Shown: positions 33,727-54,999 of the stretch, piece after piece
Layout: every line of letters starts with the position of its first letter
Numbering within the stretch: the first letter of the stretch is position 1
NCBI GenBank assembly: GCA_011033025.1
Contig: WFMF01000277.1
Location: 169,207 to 233,206 of the forward strand
DNA: 64,000 bases
Direction of reading: 5' to 3'
DNA from: Beroe forskalii
Lineage: Eukaryota > Ctenophora > Nuda > Beroida > Beroidae
The notes under the pieces: model-generated
The model's input: only the letters and a program-made list of their open reading frames with translations
Database searches by the model: none
What the model was told of the DNA's origin: nothing
Position numbers and translations under genes: made by a program

Positions 33727-35462
33727 GTAAGCTTGTGTAAAGAATGAGCATGTTTTGATGAATGTTTTCTTACTCGATCATTAAACCCTAGTTTCTTTAC
33801 ACGTTACTTTTCTGTTTCGAGACTCAATAACTAGTCTTTGAAATCTCTGTGTAGCATGATCTTGATTTTTACGCCTAATCGCATGCTTATCTTGACTTGA
33901 ATTCCTATACCGATTACCGCATGTTTGGGCTGGAACATGTCAAAAGGAAATAAATGTGACGGAACGCGCGGGAATAATTGACGTTTTTCTGGTTACTTCA
34001 GCGCTTTCACGTACTGCTTATATCCGATTTTGTAGCTTTCATTATATAAAATGCAGAGCTAGCTGCTAAATAAGCTATTACCTAAGCTAGCTTAGCTGAG
34101 CTAGCTAATAGGTAATAGCCAGGTAGTAGATAAATGAATCATGTCTATCGTTTGCCTAAAAATTCTATTCGCTTCTTTAATAAGTTATATCAGAAGTGAT
34201 TCTATATGTCTTCAGAATGATTGTTTTGATAAATTAGTAAATCGATAGCACTTCAATCGGTGATGATTTTAATCAGTGACGTGGTGATCTTCCGTGATTA
34301 GCTGTGGCATATTCATTTCTGGAACGATACCGGTTCCTGAACTATCACTATTACATCACCTAATCCTAGCATCAGGAATTTTTTCCATGCGCGACGAGAA
34401 TTGCACCCAATTCCTCTATTTGCGAGGAAAATACCAGTAAAAGAAATAGTTCAGTAAAAGAAATAGTTTATTTAACATCAACAAATAATATGTCCAATAT
34501 GTTAGATTAGAGTATGTACATGGAGTAGGTTCGGCTATTTGAAACACAGAGATTTAGTATTAAAGTATTTGCCATGTTAATGCTCGAGAACGGACAGCTA
34601 TTTTGATAACTTAACAATAGAGTTGAGATAAGAGGTAAGTCAAGGTGGTTAAGAAGTATAGGCATTTCCTTATGTGCTGATGAAGGGAAGGAGTACTGGC
34701 GTTTGTCCCTCACCGCGGGACACATCATGCCTGGCAATAGTCAAAATGCGTGTCAATTGAGCTGAAGACCAAGGAAAGTACCTTCATGTGATGGATTGGT
34801 TCCATCAAGCCTAGTATTTATGTTTAATATGCAACTAGCATAAATAGAAATGCTGGTGTGATATGTGTTGTGGCTGAGTCCATGTTATCACCCACAACCA
34901 AAACTTTGGTCTCAATTACCTGCTACCTATAGAACCTTGAACCTTTGCAGCAAGAGTAAAGGCCACAGCATGTGTGTAAGGTAACTCTGGATAGGCCCTG
35001 GCACGTGCCAGGGCCTATCCATGATACTAGTGTCAGAACGGGGAACGGACATTTCACCTACGATATTATTCACCGCACGACTCTTTATCTCAAAATATTT
35101 CACCTCTAAGGTCTTAGTTAGCTTCGGGGTTAGAGTCAAGGCTTTGGGCTAGGTTCGGGTTAGTAGGGTCAGGGCAGAAAGATAAAGTGTCGTAGCTGAA
35201 GTGTCTGGCTCCTGTCAGAACCACTTTCAGTGTCCCAGTAATGACGTTAATTGGTATCAGCGATACATGTAATTCAGTACTGGTAGTACTGGTACGTAGG
35301 ACACGACAAATGCGTGATTCGTCATGTGACGTGGTGGTAGGGTGCATAATTCATAGCTCTGATGACTTCAAATACAAATGATACTGGCGAGTGGCAAACT
35401 GGCTAGATTTTTCATTCAATTCCACACCAGGAACGTTGTTACCTACCCTGCAAAATTTGGTT
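33727..35462. other. No gene seen; palindromes only
   Basis: A perfect 34-bp palindrome lies at 34988-35021 (TGGATAGGCCCTGGCAC and its complement). A near-palindrome rich in AGCTAGC lies at about 34064-34110. I looked here for the central/acidic end of WASP (Asp/Glu run with Trp) and did not find it. Confidence 0.5.
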
Positions 35463-35800
35463 AATTGAGCGATCCTTCTAGGCCAGTATCACGCCAGTAT
35501 CAGGCCTACCTCACGCCGTTATCGCGCCAGTACTGCGCCAGTTGCACGCCAGTTGAAACTAACTCAAAGCCAGGACGCCACTACCACGCCAGTATATGAT
35601 CTGATTATGGCGTGGTACTGGCGTCTTGGCTTTAAGTTAGTGTCGACAGGCGTGATACTGGTGATACTGGCACGATACTGGCGTGCTACTGGCGCGATAC
35701 TGGCATGATACTGGCGCGATAACGGCGTGAGGTAGGCCTGATACTGGTGCGATACTGGCGTGCTACTGGCGCGATACTGGCCTAGACGGATCGCTCAATT
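35463..35800. mobile_element. Inverted-repeat element built from CACGCCAGTAT microrepeats
   Basis: Ends AATTGAGCGATCC and GGATCGCTCAATT are exact inverses. Each arm is itself a tandem array of an 11-16 bp word (CACGCCAGTAT on the left, ATACTGGCGTG on the right), with a centre near 35610. No ORF. It lies just downstream of the vWA5A-like pseudogene. Confidence 0.7.
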
Positions 35801-35982
35801 TACCCAAATTTATATTTCTAAGACTTTTAAACTATTTTCTATTCTGAGAAATTTTTGAAAATCAATAAATTAACATATTTAATCATTCAAACAGAAAAAA
35901 ATCGTGCTCATAAAAATATTATGGTTTCTAATTCCGGTTTCCATTGTCATTAAGCTTCAACTTCACAGAATACATGAGAAAA

Positions 35983-38062
35983 TCAAGGTAACAGGGTCTC
36001 TGAGACTTTGGTTTCTGTGATATTGTACTCAGTTTGCGATAACTTTGAAGTTAGCCATGTCTTTGATTTCTTCACAACCATTGACCAAATTCCACTGAGA
36101 TGCTGACATTGCTTTTCTAAAAAGACCACCACCACCATGGTCAGTAGGATATCTGATGTATGGGCAGAGGAAATTTCTTCAAATTTCCTCCTGTCTATCT
36201 TGAGAAGTCTAAGCACGTTCTCAACATCTGTAAAGACACCCAGGATGGAGGATAACTGCAGCAACTCAACAAGATCCGATTCTGTGAAACTGGAAGAGGC
36301 ATTTTGCTGTGCTGTTCCGGGACTTGGTCCTTTGGTAAAATGATCCATCTCATCGGCTGAATCAAGAGAAACTGAAGATCCCTGATTTGTATCAGAGTTT
36401 ACTTCTTGAACAGCATCATGAAAGTGATCAATGGTTGGTTCCTTATGCACGTTATCGCATATTTCCTCATCCATGTCCCCAGAACACATAGATGATTCTA
36501 ACACGCCCTCCTTTGGAGCGGCAGCAAGTAAATAAGGAGGATCTCTGCCTTTGGTAGATTTGAACCTTCTCAAACAACTTTTCTGTCTTTTTCCTTTGTA
36601 GCGACATCTTAGGTAAGGAGAATGAGGGTAGAGGAGCACCCCTGCACTTCAGCGCACTTAAACTGCAACCGAGCTTCAAGTCCTCAAGAAGTCTATTCCT
36701 CAAGAGGTCTTTGTCAACGAAACCAGACATGGAAACAACAGCATCAATTTCACCTTCGTCAACGCAAATAAACGATGTTTGGTCCGAGACAATCCCCGCT
36801 TTCAGAGCCAGGTCCTTCTTAGCTTTACTGTCTTCAAGAAACTGTAGGGTGTTCCGAGTCGCCAATTTATGGATGAATCTATGTTTGGATATGGGCACTG
36901 CGGCATCATCTAAGATAACAATACTTTCTGGCCCAAAGATTATGTCTGTGTTTGCAGAAATAGCTCTTCTAGTTTTCGACTTGAAACTAAGTCTATGTTT
37001 AAGTGAACGTCCAGTTGATTTCTTGCCAGATGCACAACGTATCGTCACGGTATTAGGCTTATCATCTAGAAGGGCGTACAATGTACGTTTAGAACTTTGG
37101 TAGAGAGTCATTGGAAAGTTTTGGAATCTGTTGTCATGCTTAATGCGTTTATCTTTCTCGTCACGAAACTCTATGTCAGATATACTTATGGAGCACTGCG
37201 AAGCACAGGATAAAAGTTCCACGACTTTCTTGTTCATGGGCTCATCAGCAGCACAGAACAATGCTGTCCCATTGCCTGCTCGGGCTAGACCTTTCACAAG
37301 ACTCCTTGATGCTGCACGTCCTACGCCCAAGGAAAAGACTCTCCCTCCCCTTATGTGAGACCTGATGTACGTTAATATTGCATCTTCATTGGATACACAC
37401 CCGTCAGTCAACACAAACACTTGCTTTTCGTACCCCTCTACTGGTTTGCTTAATATGATAGATTTAAGAGGCTCGAGAATTTCAGTCCCTCCCAGATTTT
37501 CAACTTGGTTCACAAAATCCTTGGCTCTCTTCATATTGTCTTCAGAGTACTTCAGCGACTCAGAACTTAATTTCTCGTATCTAGAGCCAAACTTCACGAT
37601 GTTAAAGTAACAATTAGGAGGTAAAGACTGCAAGAATAATTTTAGGGCATTAATAGCAATGTCAATTGGACCATTGTTTGACGGTGAAATGTTATATGAA
37701 CTGAACATGGACCCAGAATGATCAATGAGGAAGACAAATTCGCACTTGGGGTCATTATCAGGAGAGAATTGTGGTACAAATGATATCATTACAGAATGTT
37801 TTCTATCAGATTCAACACCACTGCTCTCCACGATGACTACCTCTTTCATTGGGTCCTTGCTTTCAAAGAGAAGAACGAAGTCTTTCTCCATTATTGCTGT
37901 GGTATCCTTCAACTCAACTGAACCGAGGTACAAACCAGAGGCATTCTTCTCGTCGCATTTCTCAGATATTATTTTGTGGGAAGGAGAGTTGATGTGGCTG
38001 ATAGGGGTCCTCATGGCTATGCTGACACTGATAGAGATGGGTACGTCTTTGAGAGCAGTGAA
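35983..38062 (-). pseudogene. vWA5A-like (VIT + von Willebrand A) protein, 5'-truncated and frameshifted
   Basis: The frame 36467-38062 starts in the end of a VIT domain (PISHINSPSHKI, MEKDFVLLF) and contains a full vWA domain with MIDAS motif DHSGSM, then VFVLTDG. The conserved C-terminal block (LVELLQLSSILGVF ... WSMVVKKSKTWL) is in another frame (35983 to about 36639), so a 1-nt shift lies between roughly 36510 and 36640. A possible acceptor (ttcaccag) precedes 38062 and the start of the VIT domain is missing. The inverted Ig duplicate begins at 38068, only six bases beyond, so the duplication seems to have cut off the 5' exons. The family (human VWA5A/5B) is cytoplasmic with unclear function. 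No introns occur in the remaining part. Confidence 0.75.
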
Positions 38063-39360
38063 CTGGTGAATATAAATTTATCGCTTTCTGATAAAACAGA
38101 GGTCTATCACGGAACCCAACTACTAAATCACGTTGCATCGAACGAAAATGGAATCTCATGCACCCGATTACACGAGCAAAATGAAACCATAATCTGACAT
38201 GAAATCTATTATTATATTTTTTAGCCTCCTTATTTTTTCTCTAGTAACGGAATTATTTCACTGATATTTGAAGATAAACGGAAAATTTGGTGTTACTTTT
38301 AATGAGTATGGTTGAATTTCACAAAATGAAATGTCAGCTGATCGAAAATGTGATAATTTTGTCTCACAAATTTAATTATCTAATTTGTAATTCAATCTAC
38401 AGGGACGAATGCTTATTTTTGCGAACAGTAATCAATTTTGTGCACGATTGAAAGGTTTTGCAACGTGTTATCATGGCTACTGCTAACTTTCTAGGGGCTG
38501 CTCATCGTACTGGCAGCAGTACTGCTCCTCTCTGGCAGAAACTCAGAACCGACGCTTTGTCGTAGGTAAGTTGGTCGAATCTCTGCATATTTGTACAGTA
38601 TTATGTTGATTTAAGAAGATCAATTGATGAATTAGAGTGTTTTAGATGAGAAATGGCCATAATTGTGATTTTAGAAACCAACGTGTGACATCATCAATGA
38701 TTGCTTTTAGCTTCAGTATCTTAAATCTTTCAATCATACTTTATTGTAATTTTCAAATGCATTGTTTTCGTTATTTATTGCAAATCTACAATCTAGTGCT
38801 GGTCACATGATTCGTATATCATCGTGTAGCTATAACGAAAACATTTGTCAGAATCCCAATGCCATCCATTCACCTTTCATCAAATGATTGCAGGTTGCGA
38901 TGCCAAAGTAATCAACCGTTTATTTTGCACCTGTTATCACTTCAAACCATCTGCCTTCCCCAGGGACTGATGCCACTCTCCAATGTTCGTGGAGTGGTCT
39001 CAAAGACCAGGACCTCATCACTATGGTCAGATGGTTCCGCAGAGGAGTCCGATTGACGTGAGTAGCAGCAGGGCATTGGAGGCTCAGGAAAATTTGATTA
39101 ATACAGGAAATACAAAATAAGTATCATGTTACTGGCACTGATTGTGGAATAGGGATTCATGATAAAACAAATTCATCTGCTCCAAAATTCTCATTGATAT
39201 TAAGCTTGAATTATTCCAAATCCCAGCAAGCGGTACACATTTGCTAACCATGGACAGAACTACACACTTACGATCAACAACATCCAGAAGAAGGACAAGG
39301 GAACGTACGTTTGTTCCCCGAAGCTTGATGTGGACATGGTGCTCGAGGTACTTTAACATT

Positions 39361-40608
39361 TTTTCCTGTTCCCAATCGCGTTTTTGTTTTACAAAAAGGC
39401 ATTGAGAATAGGTTAGCAGAGATCGTGTATTTTGGGGTTGTGTGTATACTACCTTTACGCGTACTGTTAAATCTGAAATAGGTGGTGTGCTGCGCGCGAC
39501 AAAAGTTGGTCGTCGTCGTATGCTCCATTTTCATGCATCCAACTGCTCCTTTATAATATCACTCGCGTCAGAGTAGCTTGGTGTAGTGGCATCCTTTGCA
39601 TTGTGGGCTACAGCTAGCTAACTGGGCTGCTTAGTAGGTATTTGAGTTCAATGCTCGGTAAATTCTTTTTTCAAAAATTCTACAATTATTTAATCATCAA
39701 ATCAAAACTATATCAATTTTCACGGAATCAATCAAATAATTGATTTGATTTCAATCACACAGTCATTTGGCTATGTTTAAGTAGCGGCAATTCGGCCAAT
39801 TTACAATGGGCAGTATTTGTGCAATCAGTAACGAATGATCTAAAGAATTGACTTGAGAAAAGTAAAAAACATGTTCGAGTTTGTCTCGGTTCGTGATTGA
39901 TAATAATGATATATCTGAATCTTTTATCTTGGTCAGTAATCATACTGTGTATCTCAATCTTGAAATTATCAAGGCGGGGCACAATAATATCGAACATTAC
40001 AATGGTTTGATATCTGCAACACCACACAAAAGAAATGTAACGCGTAACGAAAATGTTGATCAAAGTTATGAAACTCTCAACAGCGCAACTAAACAAATCT
40101 TGAAAGAGTTCTATGAAATGGCGGGAACGCGTACAACAAACATTTGGCACGTGAAACGAAATCGCCCACGTGATATTCAGATCTGCGCGCGTTAATTCAA
40201 ATATTAGAAGGAAATGTACTATATAGCGCCCGTGCATAACAAGGAATATTTAATGAAACTTATTCAATGATGTTAGTATTGTGATGTGAGTTGTGACTAT
40301 CATGTGACACTTGAAGTTGATAGAAGAAGCGTTTTATCACGGAAAATTATTTAAGATAACTCTTATTTCTATTAAAGAAAACCTCTTTCTCTCTCAATTC
40401 TCGTCGGTGTACAAACGCGATTGTACCTTGATTTTGGAGGTCATATAAGTTTATAGTCAACTCACCATGTCAGTAAATAAGACGGACAATGGTCGTAGAT
40501 CAAATGACGGCGTGTTTGTGTACCAAGCCCCAGGGAACAGGAAATTAAGCGCCTGCATACAGGAAAAACGGGCTCAAGAAATACGCCGGCAGGCGCAATT
40601 CTTGTTAT
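39361..40608. mobile_element. Unclassified insertion in intron 3 of the duplicate
   Basis: Absent from the other copy, where ACTTTAACATT continues directly to CTTATCATTTC. Contains inverted TTCCTGTTCCC (39363-39373) and GGGAACAGGAA (40533-40543). Parts resemble 60340-60480 (GCAGAGATCGTG...GGGGTTGTGT) and 14861-14940 (CCTGCATACAGGAA). A 104-codon frame at 39881-40195 has no recognised domain. Confidence 0.55.
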
Positions 40609-40674
40609 CATTTCTTGTCGAATAATTTAATTTCTGATAATTAAGTCAAAATTAGAACAATTTTATCACTAGTA

Positions 40675-42972
40675 CAGTCAAAATTGGATTTTAAAGTGGA
40701 CAAATTCGACTCCAAGCGATTTTGGGTAGTTTCCATGGGTTTTCGCATGAAAAATCGATCTAGCAACTTTCCACACCTCTCCGAGTTGTGGAAAGTGCCG
40801 AAAAATCGATTTTTAGCCGAGGCGCAGCCGACTGATACGTAAAAATCGTATCTCGGCTCAGGAAGGTCGTAGAGACTTCATCTTGGGCGGAAAATGTGTG
40901 TAATGGCCATGTTTATATACAACTTGTTAATAATCATATGCTCTAAAATGCTCACAAACTGAGTTATGGGCCAAAAACCATTTTTAGGGGCACCCGCATG
41001 GCCTAATTTAGGCTATTTCGATATCTTGGCTCAGGAAGGTCGTAGAGACTTCGTCTTGGGCGGAAAATGTGCGCAATGAGCATGTTTATGTACAATTGTT
41101 GATAGACAAATGCTTTGAAATACTCAGGAACCGAGTTATGGGCCAAAAACCATTTTTGGGGCACCCACATGGCCTAATTTAGGATATTGCGGTATCTTGG
41201 CTCAGGAAGGTCGTAGAGACTTCATCTTGGGCGGAAAATGTGTGTAATGGCCATGTTTATATACAACTTGTTAAAAAACATATGCTCTAAAATGCTCACA
41301 AACTGAGTTATGGGCCGAAAACCATTTTTGGGGGCACCAGCATGGCCTAATTTAGGCTATTTCGATATCTTGGCTCAGGAAGGTCGTAGAGACTTCTTCT
41401 TGGGTGGAAAATGTGTGCAATGGACATGTTTATATACGACTTGTTAATAAACATATGCTCTGAAATGCTCACAAACCGAGTTATGGGCCAAAAACCATTT
41501 TTGGGGCACCTGCATAGCCTAGTTTAGAGTATTTCGGTATCTTCGCTCAGGAAGGTCGCAGAGACTTCATCTTGGGTGGAAAATGTGCACAATGGCCATG
41601 TTTATATGTACGACCTGATAATAAACATATGCTCTAAAATGCTCAAAAAACGAGTTATGGGACCATAATCATTTACATTGAGGCACCCTCAGGGTATTTC
41701 AGTATTTCGGTGCCTTGCCTCTTGGCTCAAGAAACATGCAGATATTTGGTTTTGGAGTTTTGGGTTGTGTGTGCGCAGTTTATTGACAACTTTTTAACAA
41801 ACTTGCACCATAAAATGCTCGAAGGCCGAATTATGGGTCAAAACTGGTCTTAGGACACCCATGAGGTGAATTCCATGCTTCGGCTAAGGAAGGTCGTAGA
41901 GAATTCATTTTCGGTGTGAAAACTATATGCATTATGCAATGGTCACGTTTCTTATATACGTCATGATTTGCTCATAAATATTTGCTCTGGAATACCAACA
42001 ACTCAAAAATTCGGTTTGAGTCTAGAAGGAGTCGAATGCCAAGGCTGCGAACCAATATATATGGGCCAACCCAAATCAAAATATCTGCGGCTTTACTGAG
42101 TCAAGACGCCGAAATACCCTGAATTAGACCATGAGGGTACCAAAAATGGTTATGGGCCCATAACTCAGTTTGTGAGCAATCTATTGCATTGTATGTTTAT
42201 TAACAAGTCGTATATATTCATGGCCATTGCGCACATTTTCCACCCAAGATGAAGTCTCTTCGACCTTCCTGAGCCAAGATACCGAAATATCCTAAATTAG
42301 GCCATGTGGGTGCCCCCAAAAATGGTTTTTGGCCCATAACTCAGTTTGTGAGCATTTTAGAGCATATGTTTATAACAAGTTGTATATAAACATGGCCATT
42401 ACACACATTTTCCGCCCAAGATGAAGTCTCTACGACCTTCCTGAGCCAAGATATCGAAATACCCTAAATAAGGCCATACGGGTGCCCCAAAATGGTTTCT
42501 GGCCCATAACTCGGTTCCTGAGTATTTCAGAGCCTATGTCTATTCACAATTGTATATAAACATGCTCATTACGCACATTTTCCGCCCAAGATGAAGTCTC
42601 TAAGACCTTCCTGAGCCAAGATATCGAAATAGCCTAAATAAGGCCATGCGGGTGCCCCAAAAATGGTTTTTGGCCCATAACTCAGTTTGTGAGCATTTTA
42701 GAGCATATGTTTATTAACAAGTTGTATATAAACATGGCCATTGCACACATTTTCCACCCAAGATTAAGTCTCTACGACTTTCCTGAGCCGAGATACGATT
42801 TTTACATATCAGTCGGCTGTGCCTCTGCTAAAATCGACGTTGGCACTTTCCACAACCCGGAGAGGGAAAGTTGCTAGATCGATTTTTCATGCGAAAAACC
42901 ATGGAAACCACGCAAAATCGCTTGGAGTCGAATTTGTCCACTTTTTTGACTATTTTTTGCCAGATTTGACTG
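40675..42972. mobile_element. Fold-back element 1 with mariner-like ends and satellite arms
   Basis: Ends CAGTCAAAATTGG and CCAGATTTGACTG, flanked by TA on both sides, as in Tc1/mariner elements. The outer inverted repeats extend over about 180 bp (ATTCGACTCCAAGCGATTTT and complement). Inside, about 12 units of 172-175 bp (core GGCTCAGGAAGGTCGTAGAG) run forward in the left arm and inverted in the right arm, meeting near 42000. No transposase ORF. The other Ig copy lacks it, so it inserted after the duplication. Confidence 0.8.
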
Positions 42973-43542
42973 TACTACACAGTATTTTAATTAGTAAACA
43001 AAAGAAGGACAAAGTGTAATATTTATTTTTGATCTCCTGAGTCATTTCAGAGATCAACTGTTACTTTGCAATGTTTAATGTTAATGTTTACTCATCAAGA
43101 TCATAAGACATAATCTAAAACAAACAATCACTCAGGATGGGAGGTTCTTGGTGGAAGTGGTCGATGCTGTCCTACCTGAGGCACCCGAGATCACTGAGAC
43201 TCAACTAGCAGAAGGAGGCAGAGGGGCATTCAACTGCAAGTAAGAAACAGTAAAAAGTCACAGTATAAAAAATTTTTATTGCAATTAGGCCACGCAAAGA
43301 CGTTTAGACATAAAACCACTGTTTAGTCGCTTTCGATTTCAGTCAGTTAAAATCTCTGATGCTCTGAACAATGAACATGCATCCCCAATGGAAATATTTC
43401 GTGTTATTTCAGCTATAAAATCGCTAAGGAAAAGCACAACTTGGAATTGTTTTGGAGCCGAAATGGAGAGAAGCTTATGGTGAGTAGTAAATAAGAAAAT
43501 TTGTCATTTGGAAGAGGCCCTTAGCTCCCTAGCACTAGCTGA

Positions 43543-43765
43543 GGGATCGTAAACATATTACATAATCATCAAGGGTGAGGGTGGTGTTTCCAAATGATTA
43601 CGCCTGGTTACAGGGAGGAAGGAGGGGGATTTGGTGGTTGATAACGTTATCAAAATATCCAATTTCGACACAATACTGTGAAATTTTTGGCAAAACTTTC
43701 CTCAATATTTTCTTTGAAATTTTCCAAAGTTGAAACATAACATTACGTAATATGTGAACGATCCC
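43543..43765. mobile_element. MITE with GGGATCGT termini, second Ig copy
   Basis: Inverted ends GGGATCGTAAACATATTACA and the complement of TGTGAACGATCCC, with TGA on both sides (43540-43542 and 43766-43768). Orthologous to 11850-12061. Confidence 0.7.
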
Positions 43766-44138
43766 TGATGATTGTACATAGATTAAAATGCAGCGAGGCT
43801 TGATTGCACTGTTTTGTTTAAACTGATTGTAATGAACCGACCTAATAACTGGTCAGGAATACAACTTTCCTGTAAATAACAACTTTCTGACCAGTCCTAC
43901 TCCAGGCTGAAAGTGGCAGTGTGAGTGAGGACAGTGAATCTTCGTACAACACTTACACAGACAGGAATGGTATTGACTGGATGAACATCACCTATGTGGA
44001 TACAGAGGCAGCTGGTATCTACAGTTGTAACTACAAGTATAGAGATGGTCGGGTGTTCACCATGAGCTTCAACATCACTGTAAGTGGATGACATTCACAG
44101 CTGTTGGACATAGATTATCAAACTATTATAATATGATT

Positions 44139-45678
44139 ATAACCATAGCTTCATCCTGGGTCCAATCCCCCCCCCCTGAATTTTTCAACTCCCCCCTTGC
44201 CAAAAAACCCTCCCCCCGGAATTTTCAAAATCCCAATCCCCCTTTTTGGGCACCCGACCCCGGAATTTCAAAAAATTAAACCCCCCCAAAACAAAATTTT
44301 TAGAAAATTTTTTTTTTTCTAAGAAAAAAAAAAAACCCAGTGATAGACTGCTAATTTTATTGTTCACACTCACTCTTTACAGTTGATAACTGGCATAAAT
44401 TGGGTATGAATCACTGATAATCAGTGATTTATTATCGTTGTTGAACTCCAATTGATAATTCATGGAGTGGATATTGCAGATCTTTTTCTTACATCTTATG
44501 TCCATGGACATACGACTTAAACTTCGGCCATTTTCAGAACTTTGCCTGCGGCCAAATTTCTGAAGCCTAAATCAATCCCATTTATTTCATAGGTGTCCTT
44601 GTTGACTTAAAGTGGTTTGCAATCGCCAAAATTTAAAAAGTTGTTAAAATTCCAAAAAAATCATGATTTATAAATCCTGAAAATTGAAATTTGGCAATTT
44701 TCTACCGTTTCTGAGTTTTTAGTTATTATTTCAAGAATATGAATATAATCATGATTTTGAACTATCATTCGGATTTTGGACAATATGTTTTGCAATCAGA
44801 CTTCGGCCTACCAACTGCCGAAGTTTAATTGCTAAAAATTTTGTCCAACTTTCATGATCAAATTCATGATCAAAGCCAATTGACTTTTCATAACCGAAGC
44901 CAGTCAGTCAGGACCTAATAAAGTAATAACTTCGGCTTGATCTTCAAGTGGCCAAAATATCAATTTCGGTCGTTTCATACCTTCAATGTTTTTTTTTTTT
45001 TTTTTTTTTTTCCAATATTTTGATTTTTGGATGTAGCTTAAGTTGAATGATTTCCAAATTTTTGGATGTAGCTTAAGTTGAATGATTTCCAAATTTTTAA
45101 ATCCTCTTGTAGGATCGACTTAGTTAAACAAAATCGTGGTTTTGGACAATAAGAAAAAAACAAACATATTTACACGTTATATAACGGGCCTGATTAATTG
45201 TTTTTGATGCTGATTATGAGTTTATTATTAGTGTATTATTTTGACGAGGATCTTGGCAATGAAAGGATGACTCTTATAAACATTATATAAGAATTATATT
45301 TTTTTGTATTTTTATTTTTTTTTTGTATTTTTATGTCCAAAGTGTACCCTATTTTTCAAAATTGGACAAAAAATTGTTGGACAAAAAAATACAAAAAAAT
45401 ACAAATAAAACATGATCCCCCCCCCCATTATTTCATTTGGTGTGTAACCTTTGTACTGTGTCCCAATCATCTCGAATTACATCAAGACTCACGGATTTAA
45501 TTAGATTGATTTCCTTCAATTATAAGAAATCATGTCTGTACATTTACATTCATACAATGTACATACTTGTGACCTGAACATCATACATGTGATTTATCAC
45601 GGAAACATCGACCAATCACATGTCTTGAAACAAGTCACGCGACCACTCACTCACATTTCAGATCAGTCCTCCTCGATC
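44139..45678. other. Low-complexity and AT-rich DNA, no gene seen
   Basis: 44150-44345 alternates C-runs, AAA and TTT runs; 44988-45012 is a T-run; 45410-45425 is a C-run. A 42-bp unit (TTTTTGGATGTAGCTTAAGT...) is directly repeated at about 45016-45097. Confidence 0.4.
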
Positions 45679-54850
<9,172 letters not shown>

Positions 54851-54999
54851 TGTCGGTGTTGCGTGTGTCGATGCCAACCTTGCGGACAGTTCCTAAGTTA
54901 TTTGAGAGCTACTGGTGTTTATTTGTATTTGTACTGTTGGATTTTTTTATTTTTATCAAGTTTATATGCGAGGAATTCATTTATCCGAGGAAACGATTG

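Larger units (their letters stand above)
38473..44079 (+). pseudogene. Duplicate Ig gene, exons 1-6 only, signal exon frameshifted
   Basis: Exon equivalents: 38473-38565, 38964-39057, 39227-39347, 43136-43239, 43413-43479, 43906-44079. Exon 1 has two 2-nt deletions relative to 13477-13573, so the signal peptide goes out of frame and TAG appears as its last codon (38563-38565). Exon 2 has a 3-nt in-frame loss at its end. Exons 3-6 are intact and all donors are GT, including the exon 4 donor that is broken in the other copy. Exons 7-10 (Ig3 and TSP1) are absent. Alone it cannot make the secreted protein. Confidence 0.8.
38068..44138 (+). repeat. Inverted duplicate of 11532-13991 (Ig gene exons 1-6)
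   Basis: Near-identical in exons and introns to the minus-strand segment 11532-13991, about 24 kb away in inverted orientation. The copy is longer (6.1 kb versus 2.5 kb) because of later insertions at about 39361-40608 and 40675-42972. Homology starts at GAATATAAATTTATCGC and ends at AATATGATTATA, where the other copy has a Helitron-like CTAG end. Confidence 0.85.

Noticed and set aside
36711..38069. Several plus-strand frames of 75-130 codons
   Set aside because: Antisense shadows of the vWA5A-like frame.
40675..42972. Repeats with apparent spacers, also CRISPR-like at first sight
   Set aside because: Units are contiguous and invert at the centre; ends are transposon-like with TA duplications.
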